This document shows positions 1 to 12,561 of a stretch of 49,041 bases of DNA, in pieces (the stretch's first letter is position 1; each line of letters begins with the position of its first letter). Source of the stretch: Sphaerosporella brunnea (Eukaryota; Ascomycota; Pezizomycetes; Pezizales; Pyronemataceae); NCBI GenBank assembly GCA_008704415.1, contig VXIS01000347.1:1-49041 (forward strand). The letters run 5' to 3'. The translations under genes and the position numbers were made by a program. The notes under the pieces are model-generated. The model was given only the letters and a program-made list of their open reading frames with translations, was not told the DNA's origin and ran no database searches.

Positions 1-321
1 GCCACCACCTCATCTGCAAAACAAGCAATATGCCACTTTCGCGTGGACGAGCATGGAGGTTGTGAAGCCGCTGCTCCCCCCCCCCCCCCCCACAGCCCCC
101 GTGTCTCTCTCCTCTTCCCACCGCTATCGAATGCCGATACCGTAGCACAGCTGGCTTGTGAGGAAGAAGTTAGCTCCTACTGATGCAGCGGTCTAAAGTA
201 TAAAGAGTTGCATGATGGCCCAGAGCCCCTCCGCGTGGTACCGACCCAAGCTTTTCTTCTGCACGGAATCTTTCTATCTTCCACCTGCTTGAAGCATCAT
301 ACCTACCAGTGAATCGACGAA
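1..321. other. Upstream region of the monooxygenase gene
   Basis: No coding region is seen. The stretch holds a run of 16 C at 76-91 and pyrimidine-rich sequence after it (cctcttccc..., 110-120; tctttctatcttcc, 269-282), as is common in fungal promoters. It presumably carries the promoter and 5' leader of the gene starting at 322. No clear TATA box was found. Confidence 0.5.
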
Positions 322-1831
322 ATGGTGATCAAGGGCACCATCAATCCGGATCTCCGACTGCGGATCATAATTGTTGGGTATGTGTCTTGGGATTGGTGCG
401 AGAAACCGCGCTAACATGTTGCTTCAGAGCTGGTATGGGAATTCACCTGCAACGTGGAAGGGAACAACGAGCTCACGATGTTCAGGGATCGGAGGAATGG
501 CGGCAGCACTTGGATGCGGACTTGCGGGCCATCAAGTTCTGGTGCTGGAGGATGCGCCGGCCATCGGCGAAGTTGGCGCAGGTGTTCAAGTGGCACCCAA
601 CATGGTGCGGATCCTTGAGCGTACATCTCCAGCTTCTTCAGTCTGTCGATACAGCAATTAACACCCCACAGGCTGGGGGGTAAAAGATGTCGTGATCCGC
701 GAGTCTGTCTCCCTGACCGAAAGCTACATCCGGCGGTGGGATACCGGAAAACTCCTCGGCATCGCCCCGATCAACAAGAGCTTCGGCGACCAATACGTTG
801 TCCACCGAGCCGACCTTCACAAAGCGCTCTTCGGAAAAGCTGCTGCTCTGCCCAACGTCAAGGTCAGGACCAAGTCGACCGTGATCACCGCAGACTTCGA
901 TGCGCCCTCGGTCACCCTCGCAAACGGCGAGGTGATCCGCGCTGACGTGGTATTGGCGGCGGACGGGATCAAGTCCCGTCTACGAAAGCAGTTGCTGAAT
1001 CTGGAGGAAGACATTCCGATCCCCACAGGCGATGCGGCCTTCCGTGTCATCCTACCCAGAGAGGCGATGGAGTCGGATCCGGATCTGCGGGCATTAATAA
1101 ACACCCCTCGCGGGACGCGGTGGGTTGGCCCCGGAAGACACATCATGGCGTATCCCATCAGGCGGCACAAGCTGTACAACATGGTGCTGCTACACCCGGA
1201 TACCTTTGGCAGCGAGGAGTCGTGGACTGCGACTGCTTCGAAGCAGGAATTGCTCGATATGTACGCTGGATGGGATCCTGTACTGCAGAAGATTTTCAAC
1301 CTCATTCCGGACCAGACCGTGCTGAAGTGGAAACTGTGTACCCACGAGAAGCTGGAGACGTGGGTGCGCGGCAGTGTGGCCCTGATGGGAGACGCCTGTC
1401 ATCCTATGCTGTAGGTCCTTCCCTCCGCATTGTAACCGTGTCTGCTAACAAACCCCGCCAGGCCCTACGTAGCCCAAGGCGCCGCGCAAGCAGTTGAAGA
1501 CGCCGCCACATTGGCAGTCCTTCTTTCCTCGCTCGAGTCCGCAGCGGACATCCCGCAGGCATTGCGGCTCTACCAGATAGCTCGTAAATCACGAGCAGAG
1601 GCCATCCAAGGCATGTCCCAGACCAACCGGAACACACTACACATGCCCGATGGTCCCGAGCAGCAGGAGCGGGACGCAAAGTTTGCCATGATCTCGACGG
1701 GCGGCGAGAACCCGGATAAGTGGGGCGACCTAACGATTCAGAACTTTATGTGGAACTGGGACGCGGAGAAAGCGGCGCGGGAGGTGGTGGAAGCCAATTG
1801 TAAGGGAGCGAGGGTTAGAAGTCGGTTATAA
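322..1831 (+). CDS. FAD-dependent monooxygenase, salicylate hydroxylase-like
   Basis: Probable flavin-dependent aromatic hydroxylase (PF01494 type, NAD(P)H and O2 dependent); substrate unknown. Exons 322-377, 428-432, 486-620, 672-1410 and 1462-1831 give 434 aa; the frame closes exactly. Introns are 50, 53, 51 and 51 nt. The N-terminal dinucleotide-binding motif IIIVGAGIGG (about residues 15-24) is complete only if the 5-nt exon AGCTG at 428-432 is kept. The second FAD motif, GDACHP (about 305-310), lies just before the last intron and is followed by PYVAQGAAQAVEDA, typical of the family. ATG 322 was chosen because the Rossmann strand follows at once, as is usual for these enzymes. The C-terminus (WNWDAEKAAREVVEA) matches the usual end. 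It converges on the bL31m gene. It could act in aromatic catabolism or in secondary metabolism, but no cluster partners are adjacent. Confidence 0.9.
428..432 (+). other. 5-nt microexon of the monooxygenase gene
   Basis: Bases AGCTG sit between an intron of 50 nt (378-427, gtatgt...gctaac...ttcag) and one of 53 nt (433-485, gtatgg...gttcag). Joining GG + AGCTG + GGATC restores the glycine motif G-A-G-I-G-G in frame. Skipping the microexon shifts the frame. Confidence 0.8.
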
Positions 1832-2207
1832 AAAGGGTTGTGGGTGAAGGGCTAGAATAGTAGGACGTAAATTTGCATGTACATACCTATAGGCTTAAAC
1901 TATGAGGAAGATACCCGGTTTGATTATTAAATGATATAATGCGATTCGTGATCTCTGAATTGGATTATCTTGTGCCATAGCCCTGTCGGCAAAGGCGTAT
2001 ACGTCTCGGGGGAAAGAAACAAATATTGAACACATCACCAACTGTTCCGAAAACTTGCGCGGCCAAAAGAGCAGAGATCACAAAAACAACGCCTCTAATT
2101 CCGCCATCTCCAGCGGCGATATAGTACAACAAGTCCCTGCGTCCCCCCCCCCCCGCCCCTTATCCTCTTGTCCCATCCCCCGCTCGCCCTCCAAACCCAA
2201 ACGCGAC
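1832..2207. other. Convergent 3' spacer
   Basis: This 376-bp spacer lies between the stop codons of two convergent genes. It is AT-rich around 1890-1960, probably the 3' UTR and poly(A) region of the monooxygenase. It holds a C10 run near 2145. No gene is seen. Confidence 0.6.
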
Positions 2208-2588
2208 CTACTTCTTCCCGGCGCCAGTCTTATCCTTAGACGAATCCAGCACAGCGCCAAAGTCGCCCTCCTCCTCGAATCCCATGCCGAACCTCTCGCG
2301 GAAGCGCTTGAGCCGGCCGGCCTCGTCCTCCTCGACGTCGGCCAGCTCCTTGAGGCTCGGATTCCACAGCGGGTTGTTGCGCGCGTCCTTGGTGTTGCGC
2401 AGCACCCCGCGCGGCGACGTCGTCAGCTGCTTGAACGAGGACCCGTCCGACATTATCACGATCTGGTCCAGGAGGTACGGGCGTTTTGGCCGCAGAATCA
2501 GGTTTGCGTTGCGCGGCGCGCTGCTCGAGAACGTGCGCTGCTGCTGCAGCAGCGTGCGGAGCTGCCGGTGCGGGCGGAGCGCATTCAT
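2208..2588 (-). CDS. mrpl36: Mitochondrial large-subunit ribosomal protein bL31m
   Basis: Component of the mitochondrial 54S ribosomal subunit, bacterial L31 family (yeast Mrpl36). The 126-aa single-exon product starts MNALRPHRQLRTLLQQQ, an Arg/Gln/Ser-rich presequence without acids, and then has the family hallmark block RNANLILRPKRPYLLDQIV followed by SDGSSFKQLTTSPRGVLRNT and the C-terminal EAGRLKRFRERFG. The frame is open upstream to 2717 with an earlier ATG. I prefer the ATG at 2588-2586 because fungal bL31m proteins typically begin MNAL with this presequence. It lies downstream of cdc24 on the same strand and converges on the monooxygenase. Confidence 0.92.
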   Translation of the reverse strand: MNALRPHRQLRTLLQQQRTFSSSAPRNANLILRPKRPYLLDQIVIMSDGSSFKQLTTSPRGVLRNTKDARNNPLWNPSLKELADVEEDEAGRLKRFRERFGMGFEEEGDFGAVLDSSKDKTGAGKK

Positions 2589-2801
2589 TGTGCTGCTGCT
2601 GGTGGTGCCGTGGCGTGACGAGACTGAGGTGTTGTGTATGGGAAATTGTGAAGTGAAGCTTTTTCGCTGCGCGGCTCTAATGGGCCGTGCTAACCTCGGA
2701 TCGGTTGTTCGGATCACGGATTTGCACTCGGGAAACCGTGAAAAGGGAAGAAAAAAAACTATTATCTACATCGTAAACAAAAAAGCCTCCGCATACAGGC
2801 C

Positions 2802-2832
<31 letters not shown>

Positions 2833-3734
2833 AGCAACAAAATACAGTGGTAAAGAAAAATCACAACCAGATCTATCCCAGCCCAGAAAATAAAATAATA
2901 CAAGCAAGCAAGCAAGGAAACAAGCAAGCACTAACAAAAGCTGTAAGATATAAACAACGCGGCCGCCGTATAAAGGCCGTCCAAGAATCGAAGATCAGGT
3001 AAAAAAAGAAGAAAAAAAGTTTTTCTTGACAAAGGAAAATGAGAGAGTGTAAGTGAGGGGGAGAGTGAATGGTATTGCCGCCCACAAAAGGAAAAAAACG
3101 ATCCCAAAATCCTAATCCCAAAAAACAAGAAGCCGTTTTTATCTAAACCCCCGTTTTGAGACCCCTCTCCTAATCCATCAAAGTCACCCGTCCCGCGAGG
3201 GAATATCCTGGTTTATAACAAAAGAAACAAACTAACAATGATAGTGCAGAAAACGACAAAGAAAACATAGTAGCCGTTTGTGGCAATGTGAACCGTGCAC
3301 TGCCCCGACTGTTTCTCACCCGCGTTCTCTCGCAGCGGTTAGCAGGAGACGATACGCGATACGTGGTGTTGGTGGCGGCGGTCAATATCACTCAATCAGT
3401 ATATCGATTGGCAGACAGAAGGTAAGGCGGGCAAGCCAAAGAGAAGAAGAAAAAGGAAGAAAAAAGATCGAGGATATAAACGCCAGCAGCACCAACCCAA
3501 ATATCATCACCCAAACAGGAACCCAGCAGCGGTGAAAAAAAAGAAAAAAAAAAAAAAGGTAATGGCTATGAAATAAAACGAGAAAGACACCAGAAAAGAA
3601 CAAACATATAATGCATAAATGCCCAGAAGCCGGAGCAAAAACGACCAAAAAAAGATCCTTTATCGCAACCCCGAAACATACCCACAACCAAAACAAAATG
3701 GCAAGAAAAAGTCAACTCCCACAACAATCTACGT
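2589..3734. other. Spacer between cdc24 and the bL31m gene
   Basis: About 1.15 kb. Seen on the + strand: a run of 27 A at 2802-2828, (CAAG)n stretches at about 2900-2930, and many A-rich tracts up to 3720. On the minus strand this is T-rich, as expected for the cdc24 3' UTR and then the bL31m promoter. No coding frame is convincing. Confidence 0.5.
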
Positions 3735-6700
3735 TCACCCCAACGTAACGTACAGAGTCACTGCTCCACACGTTCCCTGTGCATCCTTTACCGCGCCTTC
3801 GCAAGCAACATCAAAGGCCATGGCCACGTCGTCATCAGAGTTCATCGAGATGAAATCCCCATCCTCGTCTTGGTAGCGGATCCTAATGGGGACAGTGGGA
3901 GAGATTTCGGGGCCATTACCACAGATGCGAACCTTCCGCTCGATGCGGTCCATAAGCTGGGCATACGGAATGCTATAAGGTACCACGATAGCCAGCTTGT
4001 CCCCATTGAACTGGATCTTGATTTTGATCTGGCTCATGGCTCCTGGAGGAGGCGTGAGGACTCCGCTGCTGGATGGGGTGCTAGGTCCGTTCAAGTACTC
4101 ATGCTCCGTTCTCCCCTGGATAGGCAGCTGCGGCGAGATCGGAGAATTGTTCTGGCTTCGGTTGATTACCGCAGGACCGCCGGAGTATGGAATGTAGGTT
4201 CCTGGCACCGAGGGGACGGGTGGGATGTTACCGCCGGGGGAAATCTTCGATAACGAGCCGGGAAGGTGATGGTGAATGTTGGGACTACTAGCCGACCTCA
4301 TTCTACTCTGTGCACTAATCCCGTTTGATGAGCCCATGCCTGGAAGAGAGGGCCTTTGCAGCCGTTGGCCATTTTGGTAGGCGGAACCGTTTTGGAAGGC
4401 AGCATACAGTGGGTTTCCTGGGGTTCCTTCCCGCGAAGATGTCCTCGACATACTAGTCGGAGTGTAATGGTTGGGATCGTCATGGTAGCCGTTGCTGGTG
4501 TACCGAGGGAATGGGTATCCTTGGCCCGACGTCGAATTGGTCCGCGCTGTCATCATTGGGGTCTCGACTGGGGAAAAGTAAGATCCATTTGCCCTTTCGG
4601 GGGAGTTAGCCAGGTTTTGGATGATGGGATTGGTATTCAGGGTCAACGGAGGAGTGTGTGACGGAAGTGGGTACCGGGTGGCTGGTGGAGGCGCCTGCTG
4701 CGATCCACGAGGCGAGAAAGCGGCAGGATTGGGTGGCGGCATGCTCTCGTTGGTTGCAGACCGAGACCGCAGACTGGTAGTAGATCCATTGCGGCTGGAT
4801 GCCAAAGTAGTTCCAGAAAGTGAAAGGTGTGGGTTGTGCTGATCCGGTATGACAGTGGCATCATCATCATCTTCGTCCGAAACTTCCCTACTTTCCTGAA
4901 TTTGCCCGTCCCCGGGGTCCGCATTGGCCATCCACGCGAACTGTGTTGCCGTCTGTCCGCTTGCTCTTCCTCGGCCAGGGGTATCTGACCTCGTGTATAG
5001 CTCACGTTGACGCTGCAAAATTTTCTTCCAGTGAGTTAAACCTTCCTCATTGGCATGCTTGATCTTGAAATTCTCAACGCCAGGATCTCCCTTCCAGAAT
5101 ATCTGCAACGTGTAGGATCCTACATCTTACGTGTCAGTACGGTGAGGATTGCGGTAGCGACGATGCATACCATTCCGGGCGAGAGAAATGACATCTGTGA
5201 CATTCTGCATGAATATCCTGCCCTTGAGCTGAAGGCTGGTTTTTTTGCCAGCATTGAGCTTTGCGTTCTTTGCTATCGTCTTGTTCTGTTTCTTGCCAGT
5301 ACCAATCTCCTTGCAGCACAGCAATATGCGCTCGAAGAGGTAGATGTAGTACTAAAGACCACCCCGTCAGTAAGAGATCGTTGTTAGCGGGATCTAAATA
5401 TACCTCGCGCTCGACCTCTCCCTTGACGTCGCCTTTGATGACGGAAAACGATCCATGAAGCAAAAGCTCTCCAAAGTGTTCCAGCTTGTGCCCTTTCCAG
5501 TCTTCAACTCGCCCCTCCAAGTCCTTCACGATTTCAATGTTTTCGGACTTTCTGATGGCTTCGTTGATCTGGCTTGTGATGCGTTCGATGGCTTCCAATC
5601 CTTGCGGCAGATGCTTCTCCTCGGCCTCCATGGCAGGTGTTTGCTTAATAAGATCCTGATCCCCAAGTCAGCGACCTATCGCCGGAAGTTTCACGGGTGA
5701 CGCACTCTGAGCAGCAGCGGATACTTTGTTACTCTTTGCACCGGCTTGATGAGGAACGCCGTAAGTTGATCAAACACAGGATGCGGCATTTTGGCGAGCT
5801 GTTCGCGCGCTTCCTGAGCCAAGTGCTGGGCACCATTGAAGTTAGACGCATAAGGCTCATAGACAGTGAACGATTTTTCCTGTTCATGCGGGTCAGACAG
5901 TTGTCAGTTTCGAAGGCGCTTGCGTGCTCACGTATTGCACGAAAAGATTTCCCCAGTCTTGCTGCTCCGGTGGCAGGTCATTCTGCGTCTCCACCCTGAT
6001 CAAGAATCTCCGTTGAAAGTCCACGAGCTGATTCAAGTTCAAGAACAAATTGTGGATGAGGTCCTTCGAAACAATCTCTTCGCGCTCGAGGCATCGCATG
6101 TACTCTTGGAGAATCTCCAAATCCTGGACATATTTGCGCTCCGTGTCAACCAGCTCCTTCACGATTCTGGCGCAGTTGTCGAGGGGCTTCTTCTCGCTTG
6201 TGTCGGTACTCTGATCAGAATTTCCGCGATTCAGCAGAAGGTTGCGCTCTTTGAGAATATCCAGGATCTTCGTGACAGTTTTAGTCACCTAAACACACGT
6301 GGCGCGATGTTAGCGTTGTTATTCGCGCGAAAATCTGGTGAGAATCGCGATCGTGGAGCGTGGGGGCGACGAGGCGGCCGCCCCTGGCTGAGGCTGGCTC
6401 TAGTCCGTATTCCCCAGCCGTGTCTTGCGACCATGAATGAGGGGGACTGGGTCGATGGTCACGCACCTTCACAAAACCATTCGTGTCGTCAGAGTAGAGA
6501 TTAGAAATCATGAACGCGTCGTCGCCCTGGATATCCAATTCCTGTTTGATGCCTTTCAAAAAATGGTAGGAAGCGGCCTTGCAATCATTCACGGTCTTCA
6601 GACTCGGGCTCAACCTATCGTCCCGAATGAGCTCGGCCGGTCGGGTCGCATTGAACAGCACGCATAAGCTCGATCCCATGCGAAAACACCTCCAGAGCTG

Positions 6701-7018
6701 CGTGACAGGATCCTCAGGAACGCTGGGATCGGCATCCTCTGGTGGATCCAAGAACTTCTCGAAACCTGGAACGTCGCGCAATCGCTCTCGCAGCGTGAGA
6801 CAGGTCTGATAAAGGCCCTGGGCGGGATCTGCCTTCTTATTGATAATGTTGTCGTTTACGGTGGGCGCGGACATGATCGAGGCCGTAGGCGAGCTCGCAC
6901 TCTGGGAGGCGGGAACGATCGAGGGTGTTCCGATGGACAGAATAGAATCTCCAGTAGTCATGGCGGCGGGCGCGGTGTTGTTTCGTGGTAAGGTAGCCTG
7001 ATCGATTTCCACGGTCAT
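3735..7018 (-). CDS. cdc24: Cdc24, guanine nucleotide exchange factor for Cdc42
   Basis: Activates Cdc42 (and Rac in filamentous fungi) at growth sites at the cortex to set polarity. Exons, minus strand: 7018-6467, 6288-5932, 5879-5706, 5655-5404, 5351-5171, 5119-3735. All five introns (178, 52, 50, 52 and 51 nt) have GT...AG ends, and the sum gives 966 aa in frame. Domains in order: N-terminal CDC24 calponin-like domain (about 65-185); RhoGEF/DH domain (about 220-395, with ELVDTERKYVQDLEILQEYM and KPVQRVTKYPLLLRDLIKQT); PH domain (about 410-550, FGELLLHGSF...YYIYLFERILLCCKE...YTLQIFWKGD); a long Ser/Pro/Asn-rich linker; and a C-terminal PB1 domain (869-966) with the acidic OPCA stretch YQDEDGDFISMNSDDDV, which would bind the scaffold Bem1. 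The start at 7018 is the first ATG of the open frame; a further 5' exon is possible. Confidence 0.95.
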
Positions 7019-7830
7019 TAACCGTGTCTTCGCTGGCTTGAGCCTCTGCGAGGCAAACTGTGCAGTATCAAAGGGTCGTTAGCTATGGCGATTGCTAGGG
7101 GTGCTGGGAGGCGAGTTGTAGAAATGCAGGTGGGAGTTCGACGCGAACGGAACGAGATAGTGAGTTAAGGGGGGGGGGGGGGGTGTGTGGGGTGGGTGAA
7201 GGTGGTACCACTGAAACCGACGGAGCTGTGCGATGAAAAAAGCGTCGATTGGGACTCGCGTGGAGCGACTTTTTTGCACAGGTGATTGGGCAGGAAATGT
7301 TGGATTAGGAGGGAGGGGTTTTAGAGATAATGGAGGTTGTTGGAATTGGGGGGGGGGGGGGAGGTGGTTGAGAGTAAGGCGGCAAGTAGCACACCACCAA
7401 TAGGCCAATAACAGGTTGCTTCAGGGTACTTTTGGGGAGGAGGGTTGGGAAGGGTCGCGAGGAGAAAGCGAGCGGGTGGGAAGTTTAGGATAGAGGTGGT
7501 AACGGTAGTGCGGTGATACATATGGGGGGGGGGGGGGAGCGCAGGGGAAGCGTGTGTCATGTTCGGCGAAGAAGACAAGAGAAGCCAGCCAGACAGACAC
7601 ACACACACCAACCCACACGGCAACAACACGCCCCTTCGCCGTTGTCTTCCAACGAAGCCAGGAGTAAAAGAGGCAGAAGAAGGAGACCGCCAAGCAGAGG
7701 GGATTGGGGATGTGCGAAGTTTGTTTCGTTGTGCAGAGCTGATCATCTTCTCCTGAAGTTGTTTCTTTCATTCCAGCAAAAGGAAATCAAAACGCCATAT
7801 GGATGCACGGGATTGACTGAACTGCAAGCA

Positions 7831-7870
<40 letters not shown>

Positions 7871-8500
7871 CCAACGTGCCCGCTCATCTGGTCTGGTTTG
7901 CGATATCACTAGATGGGATGGATCGCAAAGCATGCGATCCCCACGATGTCCCCATCCCAGCTTCGGCCACCTGGAACCGAATGTTGTCCTCAAGAAGGTC
8001 GAAGGGAAAAAAAATATTGGCAGCCCGATCCAAGACTTACCACAACAGCGTCTGAATACAGGCGGCTCGCTTTTGCTCAAGCTAAGCTCACCGAATGCGA
8101 TGCAATAATGGCGGGGTTCGTCTTGTCTTGCAGTTCGGTGTCTTGTTGAGCGATATGGCTGCGGGTGAGGAATGAGCGCGCCCACACCCAAATCGGTATG
8201 CGGACAGCTCTTGTCGGTTTAGTGTGTGGGGCTCGCTGGAGGTCGAAAAGTGGAATTTGATTCGCCGGTTGGGCTGCAATCGGAGTGGTGAAAGCGCCGG
8301 CGGTCTGCTGGGTGTTTGCCCTGGTGCGAGGCACCCGGGAGGTCTTTTTTTTTCTGCTAACAAGCAAACCCACCCCCTCGCGGAGAAGCGTCTGTTGAAG
8401 AATTCAAGGGAGAGATATCGATGCACGCTGGCTCGGTCGGGGGCAACTGCGGGACTGATTCAAATGTTCGCTGATGCTGCTGTGCTTGCTTGCACCTTCG
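7019..8500. other. Upstream region of cdc24
   Basis: Probable promoter and 5' leader of cdc24. On the + strand it holds G runs of 12-15 at about 7169-7183, 7350-7362 and 7525-7537, so the cdc24 coding strand is C-rich and pyrimidine-rich here. It also holds a (CTG)12 array at 7832-7869. No protein-coding exon is convincing. Confidence 0.45.
7832..7869. repeat. (CTG)12 / (CAG)12 trinucleotide array
   Basis: About 12.7 uninterrupted CTG units on the + strand, reading CAG on the cdc24 strand about 810 bp upstream of its ATG. A minus-strand frame would translate it as poly-Gln, but that frame is otherwise unrecognisable, so a leader or intergenic position is more likely. Confidence 0.9.
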
Positions 8501-11500
8501 CGATCGCTTGATGGGGCCATCCCATCCATCCCCTCACCATCCCGCCATCCATCCTCATCCCCTCATCCATGCTGGCTTCCAGATGCATGCGCACCACACC
8601 CCCCCTCCTGCACACCCCCCCCCCCTCCTGCACCCGTCCTTCCCCTCCGCCACCCCGTCAACTGCAGAAACACGACCGACAGAATAAACAACCGACATGC
8701 AGACCAACTGAACCCCGTGCCTTCCCGCTTCTCGAGTCCGCCGCCGCGCTGGCTGCCCAGGCCATGGGTGGATACTGGACCCGATGGAAATATTAATACA
8801 TGTACATCGCCCTTCGGAGATCGATCACCAAGACAAACCCCTCCTGCAACGCTGCCTGTCGCACCAGCCAGTGGCTGGGTTAGGGTGCGCGGCTCTGCAT
8901 CAGGTGGTACAGGGGATAAATCCCTTTTTGCGACTTGGCGTGTGCCTGCCAGACGCCACCACCAGCACAGCCACTTTGCGCCTCACTTTAGCTCGCGGCA
9001 GATGGGAAGAGGACGTGACAGAAAGCGCTGTTTACTTTTTAACTCGCCACATGTTCAGCGAACACAAGTGGAGTCTTTGCACACATCCAAACCCGAGCTG
9101 AAGTACTACTCTAGTGCTCACAAGACACAAGAGATTCCGCCAACCGTGCCACCTGAGCAGCTAACCATTTCAGAAATGGTGTCAGGACTCAACATCTACT
9201 CCAGTGCGGCCGTCTTCTCCTTTCGAGACTCGTCTGTATCTCTCCCCCGGCCCTCATTCCAGCTGAAGGCCAGGTTTCCAAAATCTCCGCCTTCCCCAGA
9301 TGACGTGGGATTCATCTAACGGTCGCTTAACCTAGCTTCCGTCTTGGCAGGGTTTAGCGCTCGTCTTTCGGCGAGGTCGAGCGAGCTGAGAGACATCGAG
9401 GTTTCTTTGACGTTACACCGCACGGCGAAATTCGCTGTCTGGGGAGATCTAATCAGAACCCCGCGCTGCCATCTGGAAGCTCATCGCCGATCGGCGGCTA
9501 TCTCATGTATGGAAACGTCAGCCTTGAACGAATGGCTCTCGGCTTGCAAGGTGGTCTGGGTAGACCATGGGATGGTCCGTGGCCAAAATATGCAACTGCA
9601 ACTCTAGACCGTTGCTGGAAGGTAACTTTGACCAGCAATTTCTTGAATCCAACGTGTTTTCTCACAGCTGGCTCGGTCTCTTCTGAAATCAATATGCCAC
9701 CATTTCACCAGTTATACGAAGCCAACCTCTGCGTTTCTATTACCGGGCTTTGGTTTTCCGTTGGAACCGATGTCGCACGTGGAGTTTCATTGGTGCACGA
9801 GGCTGACGACGAGGATGGTCGAGAAAGTCACTTAAACACAAGCTTTGCACCAACAGCAGGAAACGACATTGCCATCCCTCCACATGTTGTGATTGATGCC
9901 GGATTTGATGAACCGGCTTCGACATCCAACGGCCCGTTTATCTTGTAAGATATAACGAGTCAGCGGCAGAATCCTCGCTAATTGAGTTAAGATGAGCATT
10001 GTTCACTGGCACCTTTGACAGCGGAACTCCTTGCCATGGAGCATTCCAACGTCCCCGATATATACGCAGCATCAGTCGTCATAACGAACTAAATTTGTTA
10101 CCTTGAAAAAAATACCGAAGCCCACATGCGTACAATCTCGGAGGTGCAATAAAATCCCGGGTCCCGACACTCACCAACAGTGATATATCCGAACGCCGAT
10201 ATGTGCGGAACTAGGCTTTAAGTGCAAGACTGGTCAGTCTAACACATGCAGCTTGCTCTTGCTGGAGAAACATAGCCCACTTGAAACTTGTTGGTTGTTG
10301 GTTGTTGGGTTTACGCGCCGCAACAACTACAACATTCGCTTGAATAGTACCGTTTGGGGAATGGCAGCTGGTTCTTCAACGGTTGTAGGCATAGAGTACG
10401 TACCTCCTCGTGGTTTGAATACTTTCTTTAGTCCGGGGGGGGGGGCCAAAGTCGCAATATGATTGGCGAACCATAAACGCCAACGCCACAGCTCGGCACC
10501 ACACCTTTCCCCACACATCAGGCATGCAAAAATATCAAAATTACCCTTCCCGGCAAAAACTCTCTGGATCGATCTGGATCCTACCGTTGAGGTTTCTGTG
10601 CGTGATTTCCTCACCCCCTGCCCAAATCTCGATATTTGTTTATTTCTGGCTGGGTGAATTGGCGGGTCGTTTCGCCGTGATGACCTTCAACCTTTTAACC
10701 TGACGCCGCCAGCGGTTATTTATGGATGCGCCGAGGAGAGTGCGGGGAAGAGCGGGGAAGGTCCACACCGTTTTTTTGGGGGAAGTTTATTACTTGCAGC
10801 TGAGGGATCGAAGATCGAATCAACACCACTGCTCGGTGATTGGGCAACTTGTCAAAACAGTGCATGTGGATAGAGCTCTTGCCCACGCGTGGCTATGTGT
10901 GTATAAAACCGCCCCCCCCCCCCCCCAATTACAACCTCGAGCTCTTGGCTCCAATACATGCGCGGCTTGCACCGGCTGCGCTGGGCCGTGTCGCTGTGAG
11001 TGGATGGGGTACCTACTTCTTTATTTACTTTACTTTTCTTTACTTAGTTTTGGCTTTAGTCGGGAGATCGCTTCTGGTAGATGCTTGGTAGAGCACTCGT
11101 ACAACCCCAAATCTGTCAGCACCAAACTTTGAGCGCAGCGATAACCTCCCTCCTCCTCGAGCTGCCCCGCCTCTGTCTCATGCGCGTGCCCGCACCCCCG
11201 GGAGCGTGCTCGAGCTGTGTGTGGTGGGGCGGTGGAGAGATGAGGGATATCGATTGAGAGCGGGGAGAGAGGGGTGTCGAATATTATCCTACTAGAAAAC
11301 CTCGCCTTGCTCAGCAGGCAATGCCAGTATGGAACAGATATAGGGTCAGTTGGCCTTGCGCTTCAGATGCTTACCTGGTGCATATGAGTGGTCTACTCAC
11401 CGTTGAATGCTGTGCCATCACGTCTGCGAATTCGATCCTATTCCACTCAGTCTGCGCACAAACTCTCACTCACTCTTCACGCCGATGACAATTGACATAG

Positions 11501-12535
11501 TACCTGAAGCAGGGTGGCAAGACAAGACGATGTCAAGTGCTTGCTTTCCGAGTCGCTGAGGATGCCGAGGCCAGCTAAGCAAGGCAAACTGGTTGCGTTT
11601 TGGTATGACATGACATTGAACGCAAACTGGAGCAGCATTTCTTGAGTCCCCCGGGGCCTGACCTCTACATTGTATTCAGCCTTTAGGGGGTGTGCGTGGT
11701 GGCACAAAACTCTTTCTCCCCTCTCAAACATCCTTAAAACACCGGCGTAGCTTCCACCCCGCGGTGTTGGAATATGCATAGGCCGTCCTGGCGTAATGTG
11801 GGTGTGCTGGCTACGTACTTGTACAATCAACCTATATATTTTTTTTTTCTGTACAAACCATGTTGCCCTATACCTGTGGAAGTTCTGTCATCTCGCCATG
11901 ACGATTGGGTACGCCTGCTCTCTCCAACCCGTCTGCCGCCGCCGCCAGAGCGGCAGGTACAGCGAATCTTACCGCCGCATGGAAGGCGCGGGCACTGCAT
12001 ATCGGACCCCTCCCCCACGCTCGATTTTTGTTTCCCGGCGTGGCGTCAGGTAAACCGGCCTTCCGGGCAGCCCTGCGTCCCGGCGGTGTGGACAAGCCGG
12101 TGGTGGTGGCGAAGATTGCGGTGCTGCACGTCTATATACAGACCCGGCATACTTCCCGCCGCATTCGTTATTGGAATCGGGGACGGCGGAGATTGTAGAT
12201 TGCGCTTTAAATCAGTCGACAAAAAAAAAATATGCCTTCCGAAGGTGCCCCCCCTCCCTTTTCTCCTCTTCTGCGTGGGAATTGTTGGAATATATGCGTC
12301 CCCCTGACAGAAACCGAGTGAGGCACCACCTGCTGTATAGTGGTACGCCAACCCAGCTTTGTCATATCACATATTGCGCATATACAATGAATATACGGAA
12401 TGAACTTGCAATCTAACGCTCATGTCCCATCGCCACTGCTGCTGCTGCTGCTGCCGCTTACGAGCACAAATGATCTCGACAGCCCCCCGGAACGCTGTTC
12501 CACCACAAATTCTGTCCGGCATTGAGTATCGCCGG

Positions 12536-12561
12536 AAAAAAAAAAAAAAAAAAAAAAAAAA
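12536..12561. repeat. A26 homopolymer
   Basis: 26 consecutive A on the + strand within the gene-poor region. No recognisable retroelement sequence precedes it. Confidence 0.9.

Noticed and set aside
7787..8191. Poly-Gln protein read from the CAG array on the minus strand
   Set aside because: Outside the Gln run the frame is rich in Arg/Trp/Cys and unlike any fungal protein; it is better read as cdc24 upstream DNA.
8474..9319. 281-codon open frame on the + strand
   Set aside because: Low-complexity Pro/His/Ser sequence from C-rich DNA, overlapped by other long frames, with no domain, splice context or promoter.
9505..9948. 147-codon open frame in the gene-poor region
   Set aside because: Composition is less biased than its neighbours but no motif, homolog or splice partner was recognised; a chance frame cannot be excluded.
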